A stretch of DNA of 58,269 bases from a virus. The stretch covers positions 1-58,269 of IMG/VR virus record IMGVR_UViG_3300028920_000079; one strand, 5' to 3'. A model generated the notes under the pieces. It saw only the letters and a program-made list of their open reading frames with translations, did no database searches and was not told where the DNA came from. A program made the translations under genes and the position numbers. Shown here piece by piece: positions 36,585 through 45,876 of this stretch. Positions within the stretch are counted from its first letter, which is position 1, and every line of letters starts with the position of its first letter.

Positions 36585-39527
36585 TCAGAATGCGTAGTGA
36601 ACCTGAACATGCTCAACTGCGTTCGTGTACGGAACAACGTTCGTCTGGGAATCGTAAAAGATGCCTGTGTGCTCATTCAAGGTATAGCCGTCCTTGACGC
36701 GCCACTGCCATGTGCTTGCAATTATCTCATTAGTAGTCAGTCCCACTTCAGGATTGACCTGATACCGATTAACATAGGTAGAGTACAAGTCGTTCGTTGT
36801 AATGGGCGTAATGTTCGTTACCATGGTTCCGGCCACTATGTTATACACCTGACCGCTATTAGGAATATAACCGTACTGTGCCTTCGTTCCATTGATATTG
36901 GCGAAGAAGGTCATAATGCCACCCAACTTGCTAGGTGGTATATCACGCTTGGCAAACTCTACGATTTCCGGCAACGTCGTTATTTCGTAGTGGACATACT
37001 TCGGGTCGGTGCCGCCGGAGAATGTCGCTTTGCCGGTTACGCGCATGGTGCCGTTGACGTCAAGTCCATAGGATGGGGTTGTGTCATTGATACCAACATA
37101 GCCCGGATTATCCAAGGTCAGAACAGTTTTTGAATCACCATCATCCTGTATTTGAAACATCATCCTCGAATCTTCTGTTCCCGTGGTAACATCCTCTGTG
37201 ATAACAAGTATCTCTGCCATTTCCTGTAATGTTGTATCAGTAATTGAATGATTAAAGATTAACCGTCCAACCGTATCACCATCAGCAGGAGATGGAGTAA
37301 CTTTATCGAAGGAAATAGCCGCGCCTCCTGTGCCAGAGATATTAGCAGCAAGTCTCATCATCGTACTGCTACTACTCTCTACTTCAAAAGTTGTGCTTGG
37401 TGGATTCGTCCCAATCCCCACCATGCCATTCGTCACATACAGCGTGTCGTCAATGTTTGCAGTGCCGTTGACGTGCAGCTTGGCTTCGGGCGAGGATGTG
37501 CCGATTCCGACCTTGCCATTCAGATCAATAATCAATCCGTTGACGCTTGCGCCCCAGCTTAATCCCGTAACGAACTTGAATACATCCAAACTATCGTCGT
37601 AACCAGCCCAGCACCATCTATTGTCACTTTCCGAATCGGTCCGGAATTGCAAAACAGAATCATTAGTACTCGTATTAGTAATCCTGATATATTGTGGAGT
37701 TGAACCGCTAACCTCAAGATGCGTTCCCGGACTTGCAGTCCCAATCCCCACGTTACTGTTCGTCACATACAGCGTGTCGTCGAGATTAAGCCGCCCCGTC
37801 TGATCGTCAATCTTGCCACCCTGCATCAGCAGTTGACCGGACAACTTCTGCGATCCGACAACATGCAGGTTCGTACTGGGTGTCGTCGTTCCGATTCCGA
37901 CATGGCCGTGATTATTGATCCGCATACGTTCTTCAGGTGCTGTTTGGGGTTGCTGATGAAAACGATCTTCTGGCGTAAAGAATGCCAATGCCATATCATC
38001 ACCATAATTATACTCAGAGAAACAAACAATACGACACCGCTTGAAGTCATTATCTTCATCAATTTGAAAATCTAATGAAATGCCAGCATTCGTTGTATCT
38101 TGATGATGCGTGTTCTGCAATCGAATGGCCTCCCAAATAGTTGCTTCATCTTTTTGTATATGCAGCGATTCACGCGGTATGTTCGTCCCAACGCCAACAT
38201 TGCTATTCGTCACATACAGTGTGTCTCCGAAGTTCGCAACCGTTGCTTCAACCGGACTGCCCTGCCTGAGTATCTGTCCTGAACTAACTGTATCGCTCGC
38301 TATAAGAACACCGTTGCTGCTCCAAATACGGTTTGCACCATAATAAGTCGAGCCAGTGGCCCCAAGGAACGTATTCAAGTATGGCGTGATAAATGATCCT
38401 AATGATAATGTGTTGCTACCATTCGGAAAAATGTCGCCACCGACGGTAAACCCTGCATCCCGCTCAGCCGTCCACACTGGATCAATCTCATCGCTCGACC
38501 CGAAACCGGGTGTCTCAAGGCGTGTGTGATACGGATGGCCCAAGTATGTCACCACCGTCGCACCGGCCCCCTGTGCGGCGCGCACCAGATAATAAGTCAC
38601 GCCGACATACAGACTGCTGTTCGTAATCGCCGTATCATTCGCCGCGCTCACGCGGTATTCAGCAATCGCCCCGCCGATCTCGCCGCTCAAATTGGACGTA
38701 TCAATGATGTTCGTTGTTGCGCCATTGTCATCGGAATAAAATAATTCAATGTATCCCTGAACAGTGCTATTTCCCACTGTTTTTTCAGCCGCAAAGACAC
38801 CCTCGTAATTGCCTTGCTTTATCACTTCGACAGGATTAGTATAAATAAAACTTCCTATCAAATTAGTGCCAGCACCCAACACGTTCGTCACAGCCGTTGC
38901 CGTTTCGTGAGCAGTAATCAGCGAACTCGCCCCGGCAATCACCGGATGCGCCGTCAAACTGCCGTACAGATCCAGAACCGACAGATCCGCGAACAGATCA
39001 TAGACCTGTGCCCTATTGATCAACTGGTTCGTCACGCTGGCATACGGACCGTACAGCCCGATCGTCAACGTGTCGCCGTCATCCAGCTTATTCGTGCAGG
39101 CCGTGTCAGCGTAAACTTTCGCCGTGTCAAGCGTCGTGTTCGTAGCCGTCGCAACGGTGGTATCGGTGTATGACTTGGCCGCGGTCAGCGTGGTATTTGT
39201 TGCAGTCGTTACAGTAGTATCAGTGTACGACTTCGCCGCGGTCAGCGTCGTGTTCGTCGCCGTATTGATCGTTGTATCAGTGTATGATTTCGCCGTAGTC
39301 AACGTCAGGTTCGTAGCTGTATCAACATAAATCTTCGTTGCCGCATCGTTAGTGGCAACAGGTTCGCCTAGTCCCGTAATCTTATAATCGTTCAATTTAA
39401 GATCCTCGGTAGCATCAATACCCGTTGCTCTAATCAACTGCCGCCCGTCCTTTAGACTTATGCCCGCATTCACACCTGCAACAATTGCGAGTAACAGAGC
39501 AAATCCACAAAGCGTTTTGACTATCTT
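36585..39527 (-). CDS. Long fibre-type protein with Sec signal peptide
   Basis: 980 residues from the ATG at 39527. MKIVKTLCGFALLLAIVAGV-NAG is a signal peptide. Fibre motifs follow: ATKIYVDTATN, then 19-residue repeats built on TATNTTLTAAKSYTD (57-bp DNA repeats, about 39115-39330). The middle has five or six GIGT-P repeats (LYVTNSNVGIGTNIPRESLH) typical of tail-fibre shafts. The C-terminus (IPPSKLGGIMTFFANINGTK...YGYIPNSGQVYNIV) recurs in the lipoprotein at 12431-12766. Probably the receptor-binding fibre or a surface-exported decoy. Confidence 0.7.
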   Translation of the reverse strand, partial: KIVKTLCGFALLLAIVAGVNAGISLKDGRQLIRATGIDATEDLKLNDYKITGLGEPVATNDAATKIYVDTATNLTLTTAKSYTDTTINTATNTTLTAAKSYTDTTVTTATNTTLTAAKSYTDTTVATATNTTLDTAKVYADTACTNKLDDGDTLTIGLYGPYASVTNQLINRAQVYDLFADLSVLDLYGSLTAHPVIAGASSLITAHETATAVTNVLGAGTNLIGSFIYTNPVEVIKQGNYEGVFAAEKTVGNSTVQGYIELFYSDDNGATTNIIDTSNLSGEIGGAIAEYRVSAANDTAITNSSLYVGVTYYLVRAAQGAGATVVTYLGHPYHTRLETPGFGSSDEIDPVWTAERDAGFTVGGDIFPNGSNTLSLGSFITPYLNTFLGATGSTYYGANRIWSSNGVLIASDTVSSGQILRQGSPVEATVANFGDTLYVTNSNVGVGTNIPRESLHIQKDEATIWEAIRLQNTHHQDTTNAGISLDFQIDEDNDFKRCRIVCFSEYNYGDDMALAFFTPEDRFHQQPQTAPEERMRINNHGHVGIGTTTPSTNLHVVGSQKLSGQLLMQGGKIDDQTGRLNLDDTLYVTNSNVGIGTASPGTHLEVSGSTPQYIRITNTSTNDSVLQFRTDSESDNRWCWAGYDDSLDVFKFVTGLSWGASVNGLIIDLNGKVGIGTSSPEAKLHVNGTANIDDTLYVTNGMVGIGTNPPSTTFEVESSSSTMMRLAANISGTGGAAISFDKVTPSPADGDTVGRLIFNHSITDTTLQEMAEILVITEDVTTGTEDSRMMFQIQDDGDSKTVLTLDNPGYVGINDTTPSYGLDVNGTMRVTGKATFSGGTDPKYVHYEITTLPEIVEFAKRDIPPSKLGGIMTFFANINGTKAQYGYIPNSGQVYNIVAGTMVTNITPITTNDLYSTYVNRYQVNPEVGLTTNEIIASTWQWRVKDGYTLNEHTGIFYDSQTNVVPYTNAVEHVQVHYAF
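39115..39330 (-). repeat. 57-bp tandem repeats in fibre gene
   Basis: Three to four diverged copies of a 57-base unit encode 19-residue repeats (SYTDTT-TATNTTLTAAK). Third-position differences show they are not recent. The repeats likely form a trimeric shaft and may expand or contract by recombination. Confidence 0.7.
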
Positions 39528-39553
39528 CATAATTCCCATTCCTTTATTTGTTC

Positions 39554-40615
39554 TTATTCGGCAAGTCGCCATATACCAAAAAATACATTGTTCAATCCAA
39601 CGATTGCATTTGTGCTTCCATCGGAATTCGCATGAATAGTGACATTATAATCAGTAAATAGCTGAACAGGCCCATATAGCATAGCAATATCTTTAGAATC
39701 GTCGGCAGTCATAGGTGTGCGCCACCGAACCATTTGTTCTCCATTTGTATAAATATAACCATACAATGCTTGTGATCCGGGGTTTTCAGTAAATCGAAGA
39801 CGAGCATTAACCATATAATAACCATCTTGACTTACTTCGTATAAATTTGTTCCGTTATAGTTTCCATCAGTATCGGTTACTTCGGTTTCAAAATTCACAC
39901 GAGTAATAACACCATTAGCGATATTTTGCTGAGTGCTTTTAGTTGCAAAGAAAAATGGCGTATTCGCTTCATCCGAACTGTTCGTATCCAAGGCAGGATA
40001 GGCATTAGTCATATCATCAGCTAGTGTCGTCTTGTCGGTATACAGATCCGAATACGCATTAGTCATCCAATCGGCCATGTTGTTCGTTATACTAACCGTT
40101 GTGCTGTAGTTGGAAAAGGTTGATACCATTTCGTTAGACAATGACGTTACCTGAGTATTGACATATGTCACAGAAGCCAATGAATCCGTAACAATAGCAC
40201 CATCACCTATGTCATACTGCCCGGTATCGCCCCAGTCGGGCCAACGATAAATGAATGAAGCCGTACCTGTAGCATTACCATTACCCTTGAAAATCAAGTA
40301 AGGACCAGCAACAAGCGGATTAGTGTTGAATCTGACAATACAGTTATTCGTAATATCAAGGCAACTATCGTCAGTAACGCAAACAGTGATATTCGATGGA
40401 AAGGTTACGTTGGTAGTAATAAGCCAATCACCGCCGTCCAGTACGAAACGTGCATCTCTTGTGCCGAATTTTGTAATCATGTTCGTAAGCGTTGTCGCAT
40501 TCTTGCTTCCGTATTCCTTAACAGAAATCCAGCTAGAAGGCGTCGTGTCGCTACTCGCTACAACCAGTCCAACAATTGCGTACAGCGTGATAAGAAGAAT
40601 TAAAGCTTTTTTCAT
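39554..40615 (-). CDS. Signal-peptide-bearing fibre/spike protein with C1q-like end
   Basis: 353 residues. MKKALILLITLYAIVGLVVA-SSD is a signal peptide. Residues 30-130 (WISVKEYGSKNATTLTNMIT, RFVLDGGDWLITTNVTFPSN) match the opening strands of pectate-lyase-type spikes. A coiled linker follows. The last 130 residues (QQNIANGVITRVNFETEVTD, VSQDGYYMVNARLRF, ALYGYIYTNGEQMVRWRT) look like a C1q/TNF-like trimeric head, as found on phage fibres. Confidence 0.65.
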   Translation of the reverse strand: MKKALILLITLYAIVGLVVASSDTTPSSWISVKEYGSKNATTLTNMITKFGTRDARFVLDGGDWLITTNVTFPSNITVCVTDDSCLDITNNCIVRFNTNPLVAGPYLIFKGNGNATGTASFIYRWPDWGDTGQYDIGDGAIVTDSLASVTYVNTQVTSLSNEMVSTFSNYSTTVSITNNMADWMTNAYSDLYTDKTTLADDMTNAYPALDTNSSDEANTPFFFATKSTQQNIANGVITRVNFETEVTDTDGNYNGTNLYEVSQDGYYMVNARLRFTENPGSQALYGYIYTNGEQMVRWRTPMTADDSKDIAMLYGPVQLFTDYNVTIHANSDGSTNAIVGLNNVFFGIWRLAE

Positions 40616-40627
40616 TTGTGCCCTCTA

Positions 40628-40984
40628 TTATGCAAAGGTTATTGCCGAAGATACGCCAACAGGACCAAGTACAACGCCTGCCAAGTACCATGTCCCTGTC
40701 CCGCTATGCGTAAAGGTTTTTGTCAGTACACCGCTCGAATTAGTTACTTCGTACCAAAGCGTCTCTGTATCGCCGTCAGGTGGAACCGCACTCAGTTCGC
40801 CGGGCGTAGTCGAAGCGTCGATAAGCCAGAGCCTAAGCAGATAATATCCCGTCTCGTCCACTGTTATCGTAACTGTAATCGAATCTGAAGTCTCATCACC
40901 GACACTGATAATGAATGGTGTATTCGGCGAAACAGTGCTGGCCCTGACCGCAAGACCTGTTAATGTATCTGAACAGCATGACAT
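40628..40984 (-). CDS. Ig-like/beta-sandwich virion protein
   Basis: 118 residues. SCCSDTLTGLAVRASTVSPN, then alternating strands (DSITVTITVDETGYYLLRLW, TLWYEVTNSSGVLTKTFTHS, GTWYLAGVVLGPVGVSSAIT). A single beta-sandwich domain without signal peptide. Next to the BppU-N-like protein, so probably a tail accessory. Confidence 0.55.
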   Translation of the reverse strand: MSCCSDTLTGLAVRASTVSPNTPFIISVGDETSDSITVTITVDETGYYLLRLWLIDASTTPGELSAVPPDGDTETLWYEVTNSSGVLTKTFTHSGTGTWYLAGVVLGPVGVSSAITFA

Positions 40985-40998
40985 ATCGGCTCTCCTAT

Positions 40999-41364
40999 TT
41001 AGAAATCATCTACTACTTTGACAGGGAACGTCGATGCCGTGTCCGACGAGGCACCGTCCCAATAATAGTAATTAACTGTCTGTATCTCACCGTCAAACGA
41101 AACAGATAGTTCTATTTCGTAATTACCCTCGTCTACATCCAAAGTGTCTGTATCCCAATCCATCTGGACCCAGCCGGTAGCACCTGATCCAACCTTGCTG
41201 CAGGTAATCGTATCGAGCACTGTGGTTGTACCCTTCTCTCGAAACTTTGCGGTAATAGAAGTCGTAGACGGACTCAGGTCAACAGCAACATCTGCTTGAA
41301 TATCGCGGATTTGAAGATAAAGTGACGGCCTGTCATCACCTGCATGTACTCGTAGTTTATCCAT
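40999..41364 (-). CDS. BppU-N-like beta-sandwich protein
   Basis: 121 residues. HAGDDRPSLYLQIRDIQADV, TTSITAKFREKGTTTVLDTI and YEIELSVSFDGEIQTV match from memory the N-terminal domain of baseplate upper proteins (phage_BppU_N), an Ig-like module common in tail and fibre genes. In podoviruses it is often a stand-alone attachment protein. Confidence 0.65.
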   Translation of the reverse strand: MDKLRVHAGDDRPSLYLQIRDIQADVAVDLSPSTTSITAKFREKGTTTVLDTITCSKVGSGATGWVQMDWDTDTLDVDEGNYEIELSVSFDGEIQTVNYYYWDGASSDTASTFPVKVVDDF

Positions 41365-41378
41365 TGTATAGTCCCTCG

Positions 41379-42005
41379 TTAAAAGCTATCGGTATTAACC
41401 GCTCTCGACCTCGGTACAAAACCAAATGCAGGTTGTGCCCGCAAACCAACATTCAAGCTTCCGCGTGTTCGCTCGATGTTAGCCGCTGACATTCCGCGTA
41501 TCCAAAATTGTCTGTGGAAAGTTGAACCTTCTTTGTCAGTCCATGTCTTGTTGGGATATGCCTTAAGGTACATAAGAACGCCGTGTACCCATGATCGGCG
41601 GTAATCGGCATACTGTCTGTCGCATACTTTGGTAGCAGTAGACTTTAGCCGTAACGCAACTTTGACTACAAGACCGCTGGCTATATCTGCCTGCGGTTCA
41701 TCTTCCAGTTCTATAGTTGTCTTGGTTCCAACCTTGAGCTTGTAGTCTTCTACTTCCTGCAGGTATGTGTCCTGTTGCTTGACAGAGCGTACAAGGAAAA
41801 TCTCTGCACAACTCTCTGGACTGTCTAGTTCGTATTCTGTCTTATCTTCGCGGATATTGATTGCGTCTAAAGTAGCTTGCCAGTTAAGCGTTTCTTCATT
41901 GAACTCAATGATAACGTCTCGAATAACATCGAGCATCAAGGCTTGAGGACAACCCGGTAATTCGGTAACAAGGTACTTGTACAATGAAGATAGTTCTGTA
42001 GCCAT
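41379..42005 (-). CDS. Head-tail adaptor / tail tube-like protein
   Basis: 208 residues. LSSLYKYLVTELPGCPQALM, AIFLVRSVKQQ-like adaptor strand region and RQYADYRRSWVHGVLMYLKA. Helical ends with a beta middle, as in podovirus adaptors (P22 gp4-type or T7 gp11-type). Start overlaps the previous stop. The location two genes after coat supports the role. Confidence 0.55.
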   Translation of the reverse strand: MATELSSLYKYLVTELPGCPQALMLDVIRDVIIEFNEETLNWQATLDAINIREDKTEYELDSPESCAEIFLVRSVKQQDTYLQEVEDYKLKVGTKTTIELEDEPQADIASGLVVKVALRLKSTATKVCDRQYADYRRSWVHGVLMYLKAYPNKTWTDKEGSTFHRQFWIRGMSAANIERTRGSLNVGLRAQPAFGFVPRSRAVNTDSF

Positions 42006-42340
42006 TATGCTAACTCTCCCGCAAAGTAGGTACGATACGTAGCCGCAAGATTCATGTTGACACTATCTTCTGAATCTTTGGATAAAGCGCGAAAGGCTAC
42101 ATAGTACAGTAACGTATCTATGTAGTCATCGCTGATAGATAGAATATCATCGGTCTCTGTAATGGCACTAGGTGCCGTTGTTGTTACAGAGCTTACGTAG
42201 AAAGCTTCTGGATGCCGACGCCAAATCTGATTCTGACCATCCGTAATGTAGGTCATCAGTTCTGTATCGTCATAACGATACTCTTCTACTTCGTCAGATA
42301 TGAGTTCTCGAACACGAGAAATAAAACCTGAAACAAGCAT
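42005..42340 (-). CDS. Head-tail adaptor protein
   Basis: 111 residues. ISRVRELISDEVEEYRYDDT and ELMTYITDGQNQIWRRHPEA match the common start of small phage adaptors. The C-terminal YIDTLLYYVAFRALSKDSED...AATYRTYFAG is helical. Likely forms a ring on the portal together with the 41379 product. Confidence 0.65.
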   Translation of the reverse strand: MLVSGFISRVRELISDEVEEYRYDDTELMTYITDGQNQIWRRHPEAFYVSSVTTTAPSAITETDDILSISDDYIDTLLYYVAFRALSKDSEDSVNMNLAATYRTYFAGELA

Positions 42341-42352
42341 TTAACCCTCAAC

Positions 42353-42898
42353 TCAAGTTGAGGCTTCGGCAAGAGAAATCGCAGCTTTGAGCTTATCTGC
42401 ACTAAGACGACAATCTATCTCAAGACCTTTGTCCTGAATGTATGTAACAAGATCAATTTTGCTCATACCGGCAAAACGATCTTCTTCTGTGTTTACAGAT
42501 ATTGCATCTAGTACAGGTTCTACAACAGGTGCTTCCGTCTCTTCGGATTCCTCTTCGGGCTTCTCGTCGTCTTTAATAGACGATTCGTAAGCCTTGATTG
42601 CATCCTCTTGGAACTGCTTCTGTTGTCTCGCTTTGCGAATCTGATCCTCGGATCGGCCACCTCTAACCGCCTCTATCCTCTTCAGCTCTTTGCCGATTCG
42701 CAATAACGCCTCTTCATCCGAAAGTGGCGACATGTCCGAACCTGCGTGTTCTATGCGAGCTAAGTGATGGGGATCAGCCTTATGCACTCGGCCTGTTGCC
42801 TTGATAAGTACATAATTGATATGCCCATATTTCAGTTTTACTTCCTGCATCAGGGGGTCTTTTCTGAATTCTACCGAATCGAAGTCTGCCATAGCCAT
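42353..42898 (-). CDS. Acidic head-module protein with SAP-like tail
   Basis: 181 residues. The N-terminal part (YGHINYVLIKATGRVHKADP) is compact. Residues 85-135 are highly charged (DDEKPEEESEETEAP). The C-terminus (MSKIDLVTYIQDKGLEIDCRLSADKLKAAI) resembles a short LEM/SAP-like helix pair. Between decoration protein and adaptor; possible head completion role. Confidence 0.5.
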   Translation of the reverse strand: MAMADFDSVEFRKDPLMQEVKLKYGHINYVLIKATGRVHKADPHHLARIEHAGSDMSPLSDEEALLRIGKELKRIEAVRGGRSEDQIRKARQQKQFQEDAIKAYESSIKDDEKPEEESEETEAPVVEPVLDAISVNTEEDRFAGMSKIDLVTYIQDKGLEIDCRLSADKLKAAISLAEAST

Positions 42899-42923
42899 GT
42901 TATATAACTCCTAGTTAGCAGGA

Positions 42924-42945
42924 GCCGGAAGTGTTGGCTTCCGGC
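42924..42945. other. 8-bp stem hairpin between decoration and head-module genes
   Basis: GCCGGAAG (42924-42931) and CTTCCGGC (42938-42945) with a six-base loop. No U-tract on the minus side. Might set the relative expression of coat/decoration versus downstream genes by partial termination or RNA processing. Confidence 0.45.
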
Positions 42946-42960
42946 CCCCAACCGTATTCT

Positions 42961-43380
42961 TTAGGCAGCTATGTCAACAACCATAAGACGTATTGTCAGC
43001 TTCATCGTGTCTGCAGCATTATTTACCGTTACCAGTATATAATCAGCCGCGTCGTACAATTTGCTAACCGTAGTCGTTACAGTTGTACCGTCGCCACCAT
43101 CACCCATTTTATAGGTGCCGGAATTGCCGTTAGCACCGGTCAAGAACGTAGTAGCAGCATCACTATCGCCTACTTCAAACGTCATTGTCCCGCCTTCCAG
43201 CGTATCAACAATAGCAACCAGCCCGATAACGTAGCTGCCTGCCGGAATCGTAATGTAACGATCCGTATCAGACGCACCCGCGTTATTAGCGGAATAGTCT
43301 ATTGTGTTTTCCAGCACATTTATCCGTCGATGTCCTGTATAAGGTGCACCAGCTTTTACAAGTGAAGTCCTATCAGTCAT
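42961..43380 (-). CDS. Head decoration-like protein
   Basis: 139 residues. DRYITIPAGSYVIGLVAIVD, GGTMTFEVGDSDAATTFLTG, KMGDGGDGTTVTT and YILVTVNNAADTMKLTIRLM form a beta-rich small domain. Directly after the coat gene with an 80-base gap, the normal place for a cementing protein. Function inferred from context. Confidence 0.6.
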   Translation of the reverse strand: MTDRTSLVKAGAPYTGHRRINVLENTIDYSANNAGASDTDRYITIPAGSYVIGLVAIVDTLEGGTMTFEVGDSDAATTFLTGANGNSGTYKMGDGGDGTTVTTTVSKLYDAADYILVTVNNAADTMKLTIRLMVVDIAA

Positions 43381-43419
43381 TTTTTTACTATCCTCTCTGT
43401 GATGTTAATTTACTTGTAA

Positions 43420-44355
43420 TTAGCCCTTATAGGCGTAGAGCCAACCAAGAGCTTCGGCCTTTACAACCTTATACCCGTAGACCTGAAGACCACGATGCAG
43501 TGTTCCAAATCCATTCGGATTAGGCAGCACTTCATTTTCGGTCAACTGACTAGCGAATGTAATCGCGTGATTTGTCCCGAATATGATATTCGTCGCTGTC
43601 TCACCACCGCCATCCGCTGTAGTCGTAAGCAGATTGCTTGAATACAACATGAAGCGATCAATCATACCAACCTTACCATTGCGAGCGATAGACACGCTAT
43701 CACCTGCAAGGGAAGCATCCTTCAGGTCACTCTTCTTGATCATACCCAAGAACCAAGGCGGAACCACCATAAACCTACCGGACTGCGGTACATTCTCTTC
43801 GTCGAGAACGGTGCCACAATCGGTAATAACGTCTATGACGTTAGCGGCAGTTACTTCCAACGGACTACCGGAAACACCAAGGTTGATGTCACCAGACTTG
43901 CGTCCAGCAGTAGAACCCTGATTATCAGAATCAGCATTCGAATAGACGTTCGCAAGAATCTGCGTGTCTATCGTAATCTTCATCTGCTCGGCGGCATCAC
44001 TGGTCCACTTATCAACGTAATCCTTGATGTCGGTCTGTGCAAGATCAACACGATCTGCAACAAACGACCAGCTCTTACCCTGATCTATGTCAAGCGAAGT
44101 CGCCGTGCTTTCCGGCTGTTCGTAGTCAAGAGTCTGACCTTTACGATGCGTATTGATCGTAATATCCGGCAAAGTTCTGATATGAACCTTGTCGCCCTGT
44201 TTTGTTATTGCTCCTTCGTAGTCTGTATTGGTTATATCGCCCAATACCGTATTGTCGTAGAACTTAATTAAAAGTTCGCCAGCCCATACTTCGGGAATGT
44301 AGTCCATAGTTGAACTACCAATGTCCCTAAATCCCGCTGCTGCAGAGTATCCCAT
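43420..44355 (-). CDS. Major capsid (coat) protein
   Basis: 311 residues from the ATG at 44355 (GAGAGG); an in-frame ATG three codons upstream is too close to the ribosome-binding site. IPEVWAGELLIKFYDNTVLG and HIRTLPDITINTHRKGQTLD begin it. QMKITIDTQILANVY is the spine-helix region. FMVVPPWFLGMIKKSDLKDA and GLQVYGYKVVKAEALGWLYA are typical of P22/Gp5-like HK97-fold coats. It follows the scaffold gene. Confidence 0.8.
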   Translation of the reverse strand: MGYSAAAGFRDIGSSTMDYIPEVWAGELLIKFYDNTVLGDITNTDYEGAITKQGDKVHIRTLPDITINTHRKGQTLDYEQPESTATSLDIDQGKSWSFVADRVDLAQTDIKDYVDKWTSDAAEQMKITIDTQILANVYSNADSDNQGSTAGRKSGDINLGVSGSPLEVTAANVIDVITDCGTVLDEENVPQSGRFMVVPPWFLGMIKKSDLKDASLAGDSVSIARNGKVGMIDRFMLYSSNLLTTTADGGGETATNIIFGTNHAITFASQLTENEVLPNPNGFGTLHRGLQVYGYKVVKAEALGWLYAYKG

Positions 44356-44398
44356 TATCCACATCCTCTCTTATACAGCACCGGTTTCCCTGCAAGAG

Positions 44399-45436
44399 TT
44401 AAGCTACTCGCTGTTCTGCCGCTGCTGTTAGAATTTGTTGTCTAATAGCTTCAGCCTCAGCTTCACGACCACGGTATCTTCCTTTGGAAAGATCCTCGTA
44501 GAACTTCTGGATTTCAACCACACTCAAGATCGGTTGCGTCTGTTCCTGTACAGGTGCATTCGCTTTGACTTGACCGGGATCAATCTGTTTCGCTCTTTCG
44601 TCGTTTGCTAAAGCTTTTGCTTTATCATCATTCCCAATACCCTTTTCAGCATTGTAAGTCTTGAAGAAGTAGGCAACGCGATCTGTATCAAACTTAGCAA
44701 CGGCATCACTTAAAAGCTGCTGTCTCGATAAGCCTGAACTCGTCTCTTGATGATTCAGCCATTCTAAGAAGTCTGGATCACGGTTGAGATCAAGCGCGTT
44801 AGGAACCTGAGCTACCAGCACTCGCCGCAAGGATTGTTCTTTGATCTGATTTATCTCGTCCTGAGTTTGTTTCTCAATCTGAGCTATTCGATCATTGATT
44901 GGCCCAAGCTTGCTGCCGATAATGTCTTCGGTAACGCCCTTGGCAATTCTCGAATTAAGATCAATTTCTTCTTGCAGCTCATTCGCTTCTTCAGGCTTCA
45001 AATATCGCTTCTCGCCGGGAACTACTGGAACTGCGGTTTCAGCTTTCTTTAAGCTGCCCTGCAAATTCTGCACTTCCTGTCTGAGTGACGATATCATCCC
45101 TGACATTTCGCTAACTTGTGCGTCAAGTTTACCTCGACGGCCTATTTCCGACGAAAGCTTGTGTTCCGCTTGCTTCAACATCTCTCGCAAATCTTCGGCC
45201 TCTGAAGCTGCTTGAGTCTGTTGAGTATCAGGAACAACAGGCTTTGGTTCTTTTGGCGTTATGTCAGGCTTTGGCTGAGTCTGCTCATCAGTCTTCTTCG
45301 GAATCAAACTTTCCAACGGTTGAGTTACAACCTTGTCGGTCTGATCCTCTGATGCCTGCTTCTGCTGCTCACTCAATTCCTCTAGTTTTTTCCTACTTTC
45401 CTCTGCTTGTTTACGTACTGCTGAAGGTACTGCCAT
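44399..45436 (-). CDS. Scaffolding protein-like
   Basis: 345 residues, almost entirely helical and charged. N-terminal RKKLEELSEQQKQASEDQ, a long Gln/Glu/Lys coiled coil (AEDLREMLKQAEHKLSSEIG; MISSLRQEVQNLQGSLKKAE), and a C-terminus EIQKFYEDLSKGRYRGREAE. Size, charge and position immediately before coat are those of an internal scaffold. Ribosome-binding site GGAGAGACAA. Confidence 0.75.
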   Translation of the reverse strand: MAVPSAVRKQAEESRKKLEELSEQQKQASEDQTDKVVTQPLESLIPKKTDEQTQPKPDITPKEPKPVVPDTQQTQAASEAEDLREMLKQAEHKLSSEIGRRGKLDAQVSEMSGMISSLRQEVQNLQGSLKKAETAVPVVPGEKRYLKPEEANELQEEIDLNSRIAKGVTEDIIGSKLGPINDRIAQIEKQTQDEINQIKEQSLRRVLVAQVPNALDLNRDPDFLEWLNHQETSSGLSRQQLLSDAVAKFDTDRVAYFFKTYNAEKGIGNDDKAKALANDERAKQIDPGQVKANAPVQEQTQPILSVVEIQKFYEDLSKGRYRGREAEAEAIRQQILTAAAEQRVA

Positions 45437-45505
45437 TTGTCTCTCCTATTGCGCGTTTCTAACGGGCAAGTTAATAACTGGAATTGCCTAAACGGGTTTC
45501 CAGTC

Positions 45506-45760
45506 TTACGATGTTTTCTCTTGGACTCGCAAAGCTTCGTCGAAGAGCCTTAAAAAATCCTCTAATGCTTGTGCATATCCTTGACCGGTGAAAATGTCGT
45601 CCTTCGATGCACGTCTATTTCGTTTGTCTTGTTCCCTTAAACAGTGTTCAGCCCAACTGTGTATTTCCAAAAAATCCCTGTTCTGCATCAAGTTTATAGC
45701 GGCCTTAAGTATCCTCGCCTGTCTATTCTCTGGCTCTCTGCTGTTTGGAAGATCGAACAT
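45506..45760 (-). CDS. Small helical head-module protein
   Basis: 84 residues from the ATG at 45760; a TTG at 45790 lies inside the preceding terminator hairpin and is unlikely. AINLMQNRDFLEIHSWAEHC and GYAQALEDFLRLFDEALRVQ are helical. No family recognised. First gene after terminator 45781-45815, so it may have its own start signal or depend on read-through. Confidence 0.5.
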   Translation of the reverse strand: MFDLPNSREPENRQARILKAAINLMQNRDFLEIHSWAEHCLREQDKRNRRASKDDIFTGQGYAQALEDFLRLFDEALRVQEKTS

Positions 45761-45780
45761 ATTTTCGCTTACAAGCAAAA

Positions 45781-45815
45781 AGAAAGGCAATACAGTGACA
45801 CGGCACCGTATTGCC
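45781..45815 (-). terminator. Terminator between portal and scaffold subclusters
   Basis: A 12-bp stem (45786-45797 with 45804-45815, one G-T) and a six-base loop, followed on the minus strand by TTTCTTTTTG. It could reduce read-through from the portal transcript into scaffold and coat, or act as a processing site. Confidence 0.65.
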
Positions 45816-45876
45816 CTTCTTCGATATTCATCGCAGATAAAGTAGCTAGCTCTATCCGCTTGCTTGAGTTTTTTTG

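Noticed and set aside
39115-39330. 57-bp repeats considered as a diversity-generating element target
   Set aside because: No reverse transcriptase gene or template repeat is visible anywhere in the window; the repeats encode a regular fibre shaft.
45760-45790. TTG start extending the 45506 gene to 45790
   Set aside because: The extension lies in the terminator stem and U-tract, and lacks a ribosome-binding site.
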